This document shows, in pieces, positions 56,600 to 64,000 of a DNA stretch of 64,000 nucleotides; the first letter of the stretch is position 1; each line of letters starts with the position of its first letter. This DNA comes from an uncultured Shewanella sp. (GTDB taxonomy: Bacteria > Pseudomonadota > Gammaproteobacteria > Enterobacterales > Shewanellaceae). The notes below the pieces were generated by a model. That model saw only the letters and a list, made by a program, of their open reading frames with translations, did no database searches and was not told the origin of the DNA. Position numbers and translations under genes: made by a program. The DNA lies in contig NZ_CANMIO010000007.1 in the NCBI RefSeq assembly GCF_947497935.1, positions 1 through 64,000 on the forward strand. Direction: 5' to 3'.

Positions 56600-57526
56600 A
56601 TGTCGACGATTTCGATTATTTTTCCATTACTTTTTATGGCGTGCTTAGGCTATTTGTTGACGGCTAAGGGACCATTCACAAAAGATCATATTGCAGGGAT
56701 TAGCCTTTTTACATTTTATATCTGTATTCCCGCCTTTTTGTTTATCAATATGTACCAAGCCGACTTGCGAACCAGTTTTGATATTGCCATTTTAAGCAGT
56801 TTCTACCTGCCAGTGATCTCGATTTTTGGCTTAAGTGCAGGGCTATATTATTGTTTAACTCTTAAGGGGGCTGATAGGAAAGCTAAAAGTGCCGTTTACG
56901 CACTAGCTTGTAGTTACTCCAATACAATATTGGTTGGCTTGCCGATTATCGTCGGCGCATTAGGACAGCAGATGATGGGCAAGGTGTTTGCTGTCATCAC
57001 ATTTCATAGCGCATTACTTTTTTCGTTAACTTTTATGTTGAGTGCTAAGCAGAGTCGTGATGGGCTTAGGGCTTGGAAGTTTAGTAAAGGGATCATACTT
57101 AATCCAATTGTAATGAGTATCTCTGCTGGCCTTATCTTCAATCTACTGCAGGTGTCTTTAGAGAGCAATCTACTTAATGGTTTGCGTTTACTCAGTGAGC
57201 CTGCTCTGGCTTGTGCACTGTTTGTGCTTGGCGCAAATCTCTCATTTTATAAGATTGCAAAAGATTGGCATTTAGCATTCATAGCGTCGATGATTAAGTT
57301 ACTCATTTTGCCATTGTGTGTCTATGGCATTGGTCGTTTTGGTTTTTACATCAAGGGCGATTCATTGGCACTGCTGGTGTTGCTCAGTGCATCACCTCTG
57401 GGGGTAAACGCATACCTAGTTGCTATGCAGGTACAAGCGCAACAGGCTGTTGTAGCCAGTACCGTAGTTATGTCTACGGTACTATCAGTGTTTACAATGA
57501 GTTTGTGGCTTACAGTGTTAGTTTGA
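56600..57526 (+). CDS. AEC family transporter (auxin efflux carrier type)
   Basis: A 308-residue integral membrane protein with about ten helices. STISIIFPLLFMACLGYLLT starts helix 1, and the paired broken-helix motifs FYICIPAFLF and LLSASPLGVNAYLVA are typical of the AEC/BART superfamily. These carriers move organic acids or similar solutes; the substrate here is unknown. I start at the ATG at 56600 with AAGGGT upstream; an in-frame TTG at 56573 adds a polar extension without support. It is convergent with, and nearly touches, the next gene. Confidence 0.9.
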   Translation: MSTISIIFPLLFMACLGYLLTAKGPFTKDHIAGISLFTFYICIPAFLFINMYQADLRTSFDIAILSSFYLPVISIFGLSAGLYYCLTLKGADRKAKSAVYALACSYSNTILVGLPIIVGALGQQMMGKVFAVITFHSALLFSLTFMLSAKQSRDGLRAWKFSKGIILNPIVMSISAGLIFNLLQVSLESNLLNGLRLLSEPALACALFVLGANLSFYKIAKDWHLAFIASMIKLLILPLCVYGIGRFGFYIKGDSLALLVLLSASPLGVNAYLVAMQVQAQQAVVASTVVMSTVLSVFTMSLWLTVLV

Positions 57527-57532
57527 TTAAGA

Positions 57533-59185
57533 CTAATCTTTCTTATGTGTCCGTGAAAGCTCTGCGGGACTGAGTATGTAGATATCCTCAGAATAGAAAT
57601 CTTCTGTCTGCGCTAGCTCCCACCACTTGTTCCATGGTCCCTCTATCTGATTTTCATTGATAAGGTCATTAGTTTTTAGCGGTTCAATTAGGCTACCAAT
57701 AGACATCAGTAAGCCATAAGGAGTACGACGTTTCAGCATATGTGGTTGCAGTTTATCTGGGCTATCTAGCCCCATACTTCCCACTAGTTCAAAAAAGCTG
57801 TTAAGTGTATTCTTATGATAGTTCTTTACCCGTTCACTCTTTTTGGGAACATCGACCGCTTTACTTCTTGCGGGATCTTGAGTAGCGATCCCTGTTGGGC
57901 ACATATTGGTGTTGCAATGCCTTGACTGGATACAGCCTAATGACATCATCATGGTTCTAGCCGCATTCACTGTATCGGCGCCCATGGCTACTTTTGCCAA
58001 TAGGTCGAAACTGGATGCGGTTTTTCCCGATGCAATAATTCGAATTTTATCCCTGAGCCCCGCACCAATTAATGCGTTATGGACAAAATATACGGCCTCA
58101 AGACACATCATGCCTAAGCGGTTGGTAAACTCGACGGGAGCCGCACCTGTACCACCCTCTGCGCCGTCGACGGTAATAAAGTCTGGTGTGATCCCTGTTT
58201 CAATCATAGCTTTACACAGCCCAAGGAATTCAACTGGATTACCCACGCAAAGCTTAAAGCCAATGGGCTTACCTTCGCTGAGATCTCTTAACTTCTTAAC
58301 GAAATTCAGCAAGTCTTTAGGAGTTGTACACTCTGGGTTAACCGCAGGTGAGACACAATCTCTGTCTTTTGGTATATGGCGAATGGCTGCAATTTCATCG
58401 GTTATTTTAGCTTTAGGTAGTACGCCGCCATGCCCCGGCTTGGCACCCTGAGACAACTTTATCTCAATCATCTTTATTTGAGGACGTGTTGCCATAGCGC
58501 GAAAGCTCTCGGGATTAAAGTTTCCGTCTTCATCACGACAACCAAATAGACCCGAACCTAATTGCCAAACGATATCGCCTTGGTGCTTCAGGTGATAGGG
58601 GCTAACACCACCCTCACCGGTATTGTGATAGCAACCCGCTTTCAACGCACCTAGGTTGAGGGATTCGATGGCATTTGCACTGAGGGAGCCAAAGCTCATT
58701 GCTGAAATATTCAAATAAGAGGCTTGATAAGGCTTTAAGCAATCAGGTCCGCCGATTTGTATTTTCTTGGCCGTTTCTGGGATTTCCTTAGGATGTAGAG
58801 ACTGCCAGAGGCTGAGATAGTTATCTTCTAGAAGATCCCTCTGGGTTCCAAAGGCGATGGTGTCTCTTACATTTTTGGCTCTTTGATACACGAGTGATCT
58901 TTGCTCTCGATTAAACGGCGTCTCCTCAGTGTCATTGGCGATAAAATATTGCTGAATTTCGACACGGTATGACTCCAAAAAGTATCGCAGGTAGGCTACA
59001 ACGGGATAAAGGCGATTAAGAGTGTGTGGGCTATGGAATATGTCGAAATAGCCAATGGCGGTGTAGAAAAGGGTAAACATTAGTACTAAGCTAGGGAACA
59101 GCCCAGTATTGTTGAGCATATAATTGATGGCGATTAGGTTTCCTAAGGTTGCAATAACCCAGTAGACCTTCTGCATAATAGTCAT
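57533..59185 (-). CDS. Membrane-anchored FMN-binding glutamate-synthase-like protein
   Basis: A 550-residue protein with one or two N-terminal hydrophobic helices (about 5-45), followed by a domain that matches the FMN/central domain of glutamate synthase large subunit. FMN-barrel text includes ISAMSFGSLSANAIESLN, SPAVNPECTTPKDLL and TVDGAEGGTGAAP. The Cys cluster (Cx5Cx4C in IQSRHCNTNMCPTG) would bind an iron-sulfur centre. The glutaminase domain and the small subunit are absent, so it probably does not make glutamate from glutamine by itself. I start at the ATG at 59185 because AAGGAA lies 6 bases upstream; a GTG at 59212 overlaps that site. The substrate is unknown. Confidence 0.9.
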   Translation of the reverse strand: MTIMQKVYWVIATLGNLIAINYMLNNTGLFPSLVLMFTLFYTAIGYFDIFHSPHTLNRLYPVVAYLRYFLESYRVEIQQYFIANDTEETPFNREQRSLVYQRAKNVRDTIAFGTQRDLLEDNYLSLWQSLHPKEIPETAKKIQIGGPDCLKPYQASYLNISAMSFGSLSANAIESLNLGALKAGCYHNTGEGGVSPYHLKHQGDIVWQLGSGLFGCRDEDGNFNPESFRAMATRPQIKMIEIKLSQGAKPGHGGVLPKAKITDEIAAIRHIPKDRDCVSPAVNPECTTPKDLLNFVKKLRDLSEGKPIGFKLCVGNPVEFLGLCKAMIETGITPDFITVDGAEGGTGAAPVEFTNRLGMMCLEAVYFVHNALIGAGLRDKIRIIASGKTASSFDLLAKVAMGADTVNAARTMMMSLGCIQSRHCNTNMCPTGIATQDPARSKAVDVPKKSERVKNYHKNTLNSFFELVGSMGLDSPDKLQPHMLKRRTPYGLLMSIGSLIEPLKTNDLINENQIEGPWNKWWELAQTEDFYSEDIYILSPAELSRTHKKD

Positions 59186-59221
59186 AAAGCATTCCTTTGT
59201 TGCTGACTTCACTGCGGTATC

Positions 59222-59486
59222 ATACCAATCAGTATAAGAAGTTGATCTACTCAGAGCGTTTTTGGCAAACTAATTCAAGGCAAATAGCTAAAAGAATGGT
59301 TATTCCCTTGTGAAGCTATTTAACGCAGAAGTAGGCAGCTAAAAACGCTCCAGAATGGCGAGTTTTAGCGGTTCTGATGCTATGTTAACGAGCTTAACCG
59401 TAGAATAACTATGCTCTTCACTCGTTGCCTTGCCTCATAACCGCTAAACTCTCGCTGAGCGACCAAATCTTTATACTGATTGGTAT
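59222..59486. mobile_element. MITE-like element with inverted ends
   Basis: The 265-bp element is bounded by perfect 16-bp inverted repeats, ATACCAATCAGTATAA at 59222-59237 and its complement at 59471-59486; similarity continues imperfectly inward. Internal complementary pairs include 59254-59263 with 59341-59350 and 59358-59373 with 59439-59455, so it can fold into a multi-hairpin structure. It has no open frame and so cannot move itself. It fills the gap between the glutamate-synthase-like gene and the GNAT gene. I recall similar ends as recurrent in Shewanella and Vibrionaceae genomes. No clear target duplication is seen. Confidence 0.8.
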
Positions 59487-59603
59487 CAACTCATTGAACG
59501 CTATCGGCGACGTTTAAGCAAACATGTTTTAATACTTTCTAAACTAAACAAAATACGCGTATATTAGTGGAGTGATTAGGAAGGGGAATAAAAGGAGTTA
59601 ATT

Positions 59604-60104
59604 GTGATTATAACTGAGACAGACAGGTTGATCTTGCGTCATTTCGAGCCTAAAGATACCAGAGCTATCTTTTTGTTGAACAGTATTCCTGAAGTCCTCA
59701 CTTTTATTCCTGGCGAGCCAATGACGTCAATATCTCAGGCTGAGCAGATTTTTGAAAATGTAATCACTAAAAGTTATCAAGAACGCGGCTATGGTCGCTG
59801 GGCTGTAGAGCATAAAGCCGACGGTAAAGTGATCGGTTTTTGTGGACCGACATTTATCACCGAGTTTAATGAAGTTGAATTAGGCTACCGTTATTTACCT
59901 CAATATTGGGGACAAGGTATAGGTTTTGAAGCCGGATTGGCTGCACTAGAGCGGTTTAAGGACTACGATATTCATGAAGCTATCGCGTTAATTTTGCTTG
60001 GTAATAAAGGCTCGGAAGGTGTTGCGCGTAAAATCGGTATGAAGGAACGAAACCGAGCTAAATTTATGGGTCACAAAGTGAATGTATTTCATAAGGTGCT
60101 CTAG
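59604..60104 (+). CDS. GNAT-family N-acetyltransferase
   Basis: A 166-residue acetyltransferase of the RimJ/RimL-like group. It opens TETDRLILRHFEPKDT, the usual start of this group. Motif A for acetyl-CoA is in YLPQYWGQGIGFEAGLAAL, and the later NKGSEGVARKIGMKE is motif B. The substrate (protein N-terminus, amino acid or small molecule) cannot be told. The start is GTG with AAGGAG upstream. It is convergent with fur and shares its terminator. Confidence 0.92.
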   Translation: MIITETDRLILRHFEPKDTRAIFLLNSIPEVLTFIPGEPMTSISQAEQIFENVITKSYQERGYGRWAVEHKADGKVIGFCGPTFITEFNEVELGYRYLPQYWGQGIGFEAGLAALERFKDYDIHEAIALILLGNKGSEGVARKIGMKERNRAKFMGHKVNVFHKVL

Positions 60105-60124
60105 CGAGATGAACCCTAAGAATA

Positions 60125-60162
60125 GATACAAAAAAACCAGCCTTAGCTGGTTTTTTTGTATC
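60125..60162. terminator. Bidirectional terminator between GNAT gene and fur
   Basis: GATACAAAAAAACCAGC and its complement form a 17-bp stem around CTTA. The stem itself contains A7 and T7 runs, so it terminates in both directions. Confidence 0.92.
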
Positions 60163-60176
60163 TGACACTGCTGCAG

Positions 60177-60608
60177 TTAAGCTACGCCGTGGTCACACTC
60201 ATCGTTAGTGCAAACGCCATAGAGGTATAAACTGTGGTTTGTTAGTTTGATATTGTGCTTCATCGCGATTTCATCTTGACGGCGTTCAATCATTTCATCT
60301 GAGAATTCGATGACTTTGCCACATGACAAACAAACTAAATGATCATGGTGATGCTGTGTTGCAAGTTCGAATACGGCTTTACCGCTTTCGAAGTGGTGAC
60401 GAGTCACAATGCCTGCATCATCGAATTGGTTTAGAACGCGATATACAGTAGCAAGACCAATCTCTTCCCCCAAGTCGAGTAATTTCTTATAGAGGTCCTC
60501 AGCACTGATGTGTTGATTTTCCGGCGCTTGCATCAATTCTAAAATTTTGACTCGTGGTAAGGTCACTTTCAAACCCGCTTTCTTTAGCGCTTGATTTCCA
60601 TCTGTCAT
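60177..60608 (-). CDS. fur: Ferric uptake regulator
   Basis: Fur represses iron-acquisition genes when bound to ferrous iron. The 143-residue protein has an N-terminal winged helix (about 1-80; recognition region DEEIGLATVYRVL, here EIGLATVYRVLNQF). The metal-binding dimerisation domain contains HHHDHLVCLSCGKVIEF and a C-terminal CTNDECDHG pair of cysteines. It is transcribed alone, convergent with the GNAT gene. The upstream gap to the sirtuin gene is AT-rich and may hold an autoregulatory site, but I did not find a clear Fur box. Confidence 0.97.
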   Translation of the reverse strand: MTDGNQALKKAGLKVTLPRVKILELMQAPENQHISAEDLYKKLLDLGEEIGLATVYRVLNQFDDAGIVTRHHFESGKAVFELATQHHHDHLVCLSCGKVIEFSDEMIERRQDEIAMKHNIKLTNHSLYLYGVCTNDECDHGVA

Positions 60609-60876
60609 TATTGGTCTCTTGATTGCAGAACGATTAGCTATAAGTTAATCAGTTCATTTGTGGGTATTGAATCCATTATATGTGTACGAGTTGAAAACTT
60701 AAACCTTTGATCTTGCAATAAAGCATCTTAAGTAAATAAAAGCCATTAACTAGATATAAAACAAGCAATTTAAGCATACATTTTGTATTGTTATTGCCCA
60801 TTTATACTAACGCCTAATGTCATGTGCGCCTATAAGTAGGCAAAATAATTATAAAGACAAACAAAAAGGACAGTAG

Positions 60877-61602
60877 ATGTACCAGCAGATTGTTATTTTG
60901 ACCGGGGCAGGGATCTCTGCAGAATCTGGGTTACGTACCTTTAGAGATCAAGACGGCCTGTGGGAGGAACATAAAATTGAAGAGGTGGCGACTCCAGAAG
61001 GGTATGCCAATAACCCTTTATTGGTTGAGCGCTTCTATAACGACCGTTGGCAGCAGTTTCATAATGGTTCGATTGAACCTAATGCAGGTCATATAGCACT
61101 GGCTAAACTCGAACAAGAGTTTGATGGGAAGCTCTTGGTTGTCACTCAAAATATTGACGACTTACATGAAAGAGCAGGCTCAAGACGCCTGTTGCACATG
61201 CATGGTGAGTTATCGAAAGGTCGTTGTCCACGTTCACAGCAAACATTTCTTCTAAGAGAAGCTTTTGGCCCAGAGCATACCTGTACTTGTTGTATCCCAG
61301 CCCAAAGGTTAAGGCCTCATGTTGTGTGGTTTGGTGAAATGCCTTTCGGGTTAGATAGAATTCAACACGCACTCGATACTTGTGACCTTTTTATAGCTAT
61401 TGGCACATCGGGAACTGTCTATCCTGCTGCAGGCTTCGTCGATACGGCTAACCATCACGGGGCTCAAACTGTAGAGGTTAATTTAATGCCAGCAGATAGG
61501 CATAGTCAGTTTCAATATCATTTAGAAGGGAAGGCAAGTGCAATCGTTCCACAATTAGTTGATGATATTCTCAACGGTAAAATTGTCAGTAACATAGGGT
61601 AA
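60877..61602 (+). CDS. cobB: NAD-dependent protein deacylase (sirtuin, CobB-type)
   Basis: A 241-residue class III sirtuin that removes acyl groups from lysine using NAD. NAD-binding motifs GAGISAESGLRTFR and TQNIDDLHERAG are complete, and the catalytic His is in LLHMHGEL. The small zinc module keeps Cys in KGRCPRS and the CTCC pair, as in E. coli CobB. RPHVVWFGEMPFG is conserved. It lacks the N-terminal extension of the long CobB form. A P-loop kinase gene follows 72 bases later. Confidence 0.95.
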   Translation: MYQQIVILTGAGISAESGLRTFRDQDGLWEEHKIEEVATPEGYANNPLLVERFYNDRWQQFHNGSIEPNAGHIALAKLEQEFDGKLLVVTQNIDDLHERAGSRRLLHMHGELSKGRCPRSQQTFLLREAFGPEHTCTCCIPAQRLRPHVVWFGEMPFGLDRIQHALDTCDLFIAIGTSGTVYPAAGFVDTANHHGAQTVEVNLMPADRHSQFQYHLEGKASAIVPQLVDDILNGKIVSNIG

Positions 61603-61674
61603 TGGCTTGGGGTTATTGGTAAGCAACAAAACACAAGCTTACAGGTAATGAAGCGGTCGTAGAGGGCTAAACAG

Positions 61675-62139
61675 ATGAAACATGAGTCAAATTATAATGG
61701 TACGGCTATTATCATGCGCGGATTACCCGGTAGCGGAAAAAGCTTCTGGGTAGAGGAATTCATCAATGCTTTACCAAAGCGTGGTTGTGATAGTGAGCAA
61801 TTCAAAGTTTGTTCAACCGATGAGTTTTTCTATCAAGATGGTAAGTACTGTTTTAATGCGAAGGATTTACCTAAGTATCATCAGCTGAACTTAACGCGAT
61901 TTATTCATGCAATAGCCAATAAAATCCCCTTGGTTATTTGTGACAATACCAATATGGCGCAATGGGAGTTTGAGGATTATTGTGCAGCCGCTAAAGCGGA
62001 AGGGTATCGCATTCAGATCCAGCAGATTGGTGAGCCTAAAGACAAAGAACATCAGCTTCTTTGTGCAGATAGAAATAAGCATCGCGTGCCACTCAAAAGC
62101 ATTATCAGGATGGCTAATGTCTTTGAGCCTCATGGTTAA
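61675..62139 (+). CDS. Small P-loop kinase, polynucleotide/adenylylsulfate-kinase-like fold
   Basis: A 154-residue ATP-binding protein. Walker A is MRGLPGSGKSF with Lys22. A substrate-loop region CSTDEFFYQDGKY and the strand IPLVICDNTNMAQWEFEDY resemble the AAA_33 type kinase domain seen in polynucleotide kinases and in N4BP2-like proteins. No phosphatase domain is attached. The substrate could be a nucleic-acid end or a small molecule. It follows the sirtuin gene in the same direction and may be co-transcribed. A non-coding gap with nothing recognisable follows up to the next terminator. Confidence 0.85.
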   Translation: MKHESNYNGTAIIMRGLPGSGKSFWVEEFINALPKRGCDSEQFKVCSTDEFFYQDGKYCFNAKDLPKYHQLNLTRFIHAIANKIPLVICDNTNMAQWEFEDYCAAAKAEGYRIQIQQIGEPKDKEHQLLCADRNKHRVPLKSIIRMANVFEPHG

Positions 62140-62426
62140 GGCGACAAAGCGAGAGTTTGTTTATTTTGTCACAGTTGAGTGACTGAGGAAGTAAGCTCTC
62201 GTTTATCACTGGCGGTTCAGCCATCCCATCTTTTCTTACTTATTACCGTCTCGAATAAAGCCTTATTTCATAGGCTTAGTCGCGATTACCTGCTGTAGCA
62301 GTCTCAGGACACTTATAACAATTTTTCAGTATGAGTAACACCAGGCATTAGGCTGAGCTAAATTCTGTTCAGGGTTATTTCTAGTTTGGGCTAAGTTTTG
62401 GGCTAAGGTATTTGAGCTTAGGCAAT

Positions 62427-62460
62427 AAAAAAGCCTGTAGATAAAATCTACAGGCTTTTT
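62427..62460. terminator. Terminator of the EF-G2 gene
   Basis: AAGCCTGTAGAT-AAA-ATCTACAGGCTT stem flanked by A and T runs, about 40 bases after the stop codon in the minus direction. Confidence 0.93.
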
Positions 62461-62502
62461 GTTAAAGATTAAAACTCAAAAGAGTCATAACTAAATTAAT
62501 AG

Positions 62503-64000
62503 TTACTTCTTAGCGTTTCTTTCTTTAACTTCAGCGATAACTTTCTCAGAAACACTGTTTGGACACTGTGCGTAGTGAGCGAATTCCATAGAGAATTGGC
62601 CACGACCAGAAGTCATAGTACGTAGTGAACCGATGTAACCGAACATTTCTGAAAGCGGTACGTCAGCCTTAATACGAACACCAGTAACACCAGCGTTTTG
62701 GTCTTTGATCATACCACGACGACGGTTAAGGTCACCAATTACGTCACCAACGTTGTCATCTGGGCTGAATACGTCAACGTTCATGATAGGCTCAAGAAGT
62801 TGTGCGCCAGCTTTAGGCATAGATTGACGGAATGCGCCTTTAGCAGCGATTTCGAACGCGATAGCTGACGAGTCAACTGCGTGGAAAGCACCATCTTTAA
62901 GTTCGAATTCAACGTCTAACACAGGGAAACCAGCAACAGTACCGGTGTTCATCATGCTAGCGAAACCTTTCTCAACTGCTGGCCAGAATTCCTTAGGAAC
63001 GTTACCACCAACAACAGAAGATTTGAACGTCAAGCCAGTGTTAGCTTCGCCTGGACGGATAACGTAGTCGATCTTACCGAACTGACCAGAACCACCAGAC
63101 TGCTTCTTGTGTGTGTAGCTATCTTCGATTTCACGAGTGATAGTTTCACGGTAAGCAACTTGAGGCTCACCTACAATTAGCTCAACGCCGTAAGTACGCT
63201 TAAGGATGTCTACCTTAATGTCTAGGTGAAGCTCACCCATACCTTTAAGGATAGTTTCGCCTGAGTCTTCGTCAGTTTCTACGCGGAATGATGGATCTTC
63301 TGCGATCATCTTACCGATAGCGATACCCATCTTCTCTGAACCACCTTTATCTTTTGGTGCTACAGCGATAGAGATTACTGGCTCTGGGAATACCATTGCT
63401 TCAAGAGTACAAGGGTGCTTAACATCACATAGAGTGTGACCAGTTTGTACGTTCTTCATACCAACGATCGCGATGATGTCACCAGCTTGTGCGTAATCAA
63501 GTTCGTTACGCTCGTCAGCTTGCATTTCACACATACGGCCGATACGCTCAGTCTTACCAGTTGCACTGTTAAGAATCGTGTCGCCTTTACGTAGCTGACC
63601 TGAGTAGATACGTACGAATGTTAGTGCACCAAAACGGTCATCCATGATCTTGAATGCTAGTGCTTTTAGTGGCTCATCGATAGAAACTAAAGCAACTTCG
63701 CCAGTTTCGTTACCTTCTTCGTCAGTTAGAGGCTGTGGATCAACTTCAACTGGGTTTGGTAGGTAATCAACAACTGCGTCAAGAAGAAGCTGCATACCTT
63801 TGTTCTTGAATGCAGAACCACAGTATGTTGGGAAGAAAGTCATGTCACGAGTACCAGCACGGATACAACGCTTAATGTCTTCCATAGATGGCTCTTCGCC
63901 TTCCATGTAAGATTCCATTAGGTCGTCGTCCATCTCAACCGCAGTCTCGATTAGCATTTCACGGTATTCTTCAACTTGGTCAACCATGTCAGCTGGAACG
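62503..64000 (-). CDS. Elongation factor G2 (3' part; 5' end outside the window)
   Basis: The C-terminal 498 or so residues of a translational GTPase; the frame stays open to the window edge, so the true start lies beyond it. The visible part covers the end of the G domain insert, domain II ([15 protein letters not shown]), domains III-V and the tail. The text [14 protein letters not shown] and [15 protein letters not shown] is closer to the second EF-G paralogue (EF-G2/FusB of Shewanella, Vibrio and Pseudomonas) than to the str-operon FusA. It stands alone and not with rpsL, rpsG or tuf on the visible side. Ribosome translocation or recycling is its likely role. Confidence 0.92.
   Translation of the reverse strand, partial: VPADMVDQVEEYREMLIETAVEMDDDLMESYMEGEEPSMEDIKRCIRAGTRDMTFFPTYCGSAFKNKGMQLLLDAVVDYLPNPVEVDPQPLTDEEGNETGEVALVSIDEPLKALAFKIMDDRFGALTFVRIYSGQLRKGDTILNSATGKTERIGRMCEMQADERNELDYAQAGDIIAIVGMKNVQTGHTLCDVKHPCTLEAMVFPEPVISIAVAPKDKGGSEKMGIAIGKMIAEDPSFRVETDEDSGETILKGMGELHLDIKVDILKRTYGVELIVGEPQVAYRETITREIEDSYTHKKQSGGSGQFGKIDYVIRPGEANTGLTFKSSVVGGNVPKEFWPAVEKGFASMMNTGTVAGFPVLDVEFELKDGAFHAVDSSAIAFEIAAKGAFRQSMPKAGAQLLEPIMNVDVFSPDDNVGDVIGDLNRRRGMIKDQNAGVTGVRIKADVPLSEMFGYIGSLRTMTSGRGQFSMEFAHYAQCPNSVSEKVIAEVKERNAKK

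Noticed and set aside
59222..59486. Integron attC site or small RNA gene
   Set aside because: No integrase, no attC core sites, and the perfect terminal inverted repeats fit a MITE better.

Overview
The window reads as chromosomal DNA of a marine gammaproteobacterium, almost certainly Shewanella. Evidence: the sdhCDAB-sucABCD block divergent from gltA, the yejM-yejL/yejK arrangement, msbA-lpxK-ycaR, an EF-G2 type fusA paralogue, a small periplasmic c-type cytochrome, and codon use and protein sequences typical of that genus. No phage, integron, CRISPR array or rRNA operon is visible. One tRNA-Pro(GGG) is present. Mobile DNA is limited to one MITE-like inverted-repeat element and several families of short repeats.

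Layout. 1-1060: degenerate long repeats without a convincing gene. 1106-5429: an exported acidic coiled-coil protein divergent from a membrane histidine kinase/sigma-54 response regulator pair; the exported protein has a near-consensus sigma-54 promoter. 5637-12282: RhtB-type exporter, NAD synthetase, an unknown protein, an alpha/beta hydrolase, a membrane diguanylate cyclase and a three-haem periplasmic cytochrome. 12434-18892: tRNA-Pro, yejL-yejM, yejK, a tandem T-fold (QueD-like) protein, an M23 peptidase and a DUF2062 membrane protein. 18894-24348: comEC, msbA, lpxK and ycaR (DNA uptake and lipid A export/synthesis). 24789-27884: a large secreted metalloprotease. 28087-35923: two large exported surface-type proteins flanking a sigma-54 activator and a DsbA-like lipoprotein. 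36394-43909: a periplasmic adaptor with two RND permeases. 44479-55781: gltA and the sdh-suc TCA cycle genes. 55782-64000: small unknown protein, AEC transporter, membrane-anchored glutamate-synthase-like protein, MITE, GNAT acetyltransferase, fur, sirtuin, P-loop kinase and the 3' part of an EF-G2 gene.

The most notable result is regulatory. Both large exported proteins at 28087-30426 and 33611-35923 have sigma-54 (-24/-12) promoter candidates. Upstream of each lies a shared palindromic motif (AAAGTG-N3-CRCTTTTG) and copies of GTGTAAC at enhancer-like distances. The gene for a sigma-54 enhancer-binding protein whose receiver-like domain lacks an obvious phosphoacceptor Asp sits between them, followed by a DsbA-like lipoprotein gene. 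This looks like a self-contained surface-protein regulon that I cannot match to a named system. A second, independent sigma-54 module (kinase, regulator, exported coiled-coil protein with an unusual 5' leader hairpin) lies at 1106-5429.

All calls come from reading the sequence and family knowledge; no database search was run. Promoter and enhancer calls are pattern matches only.
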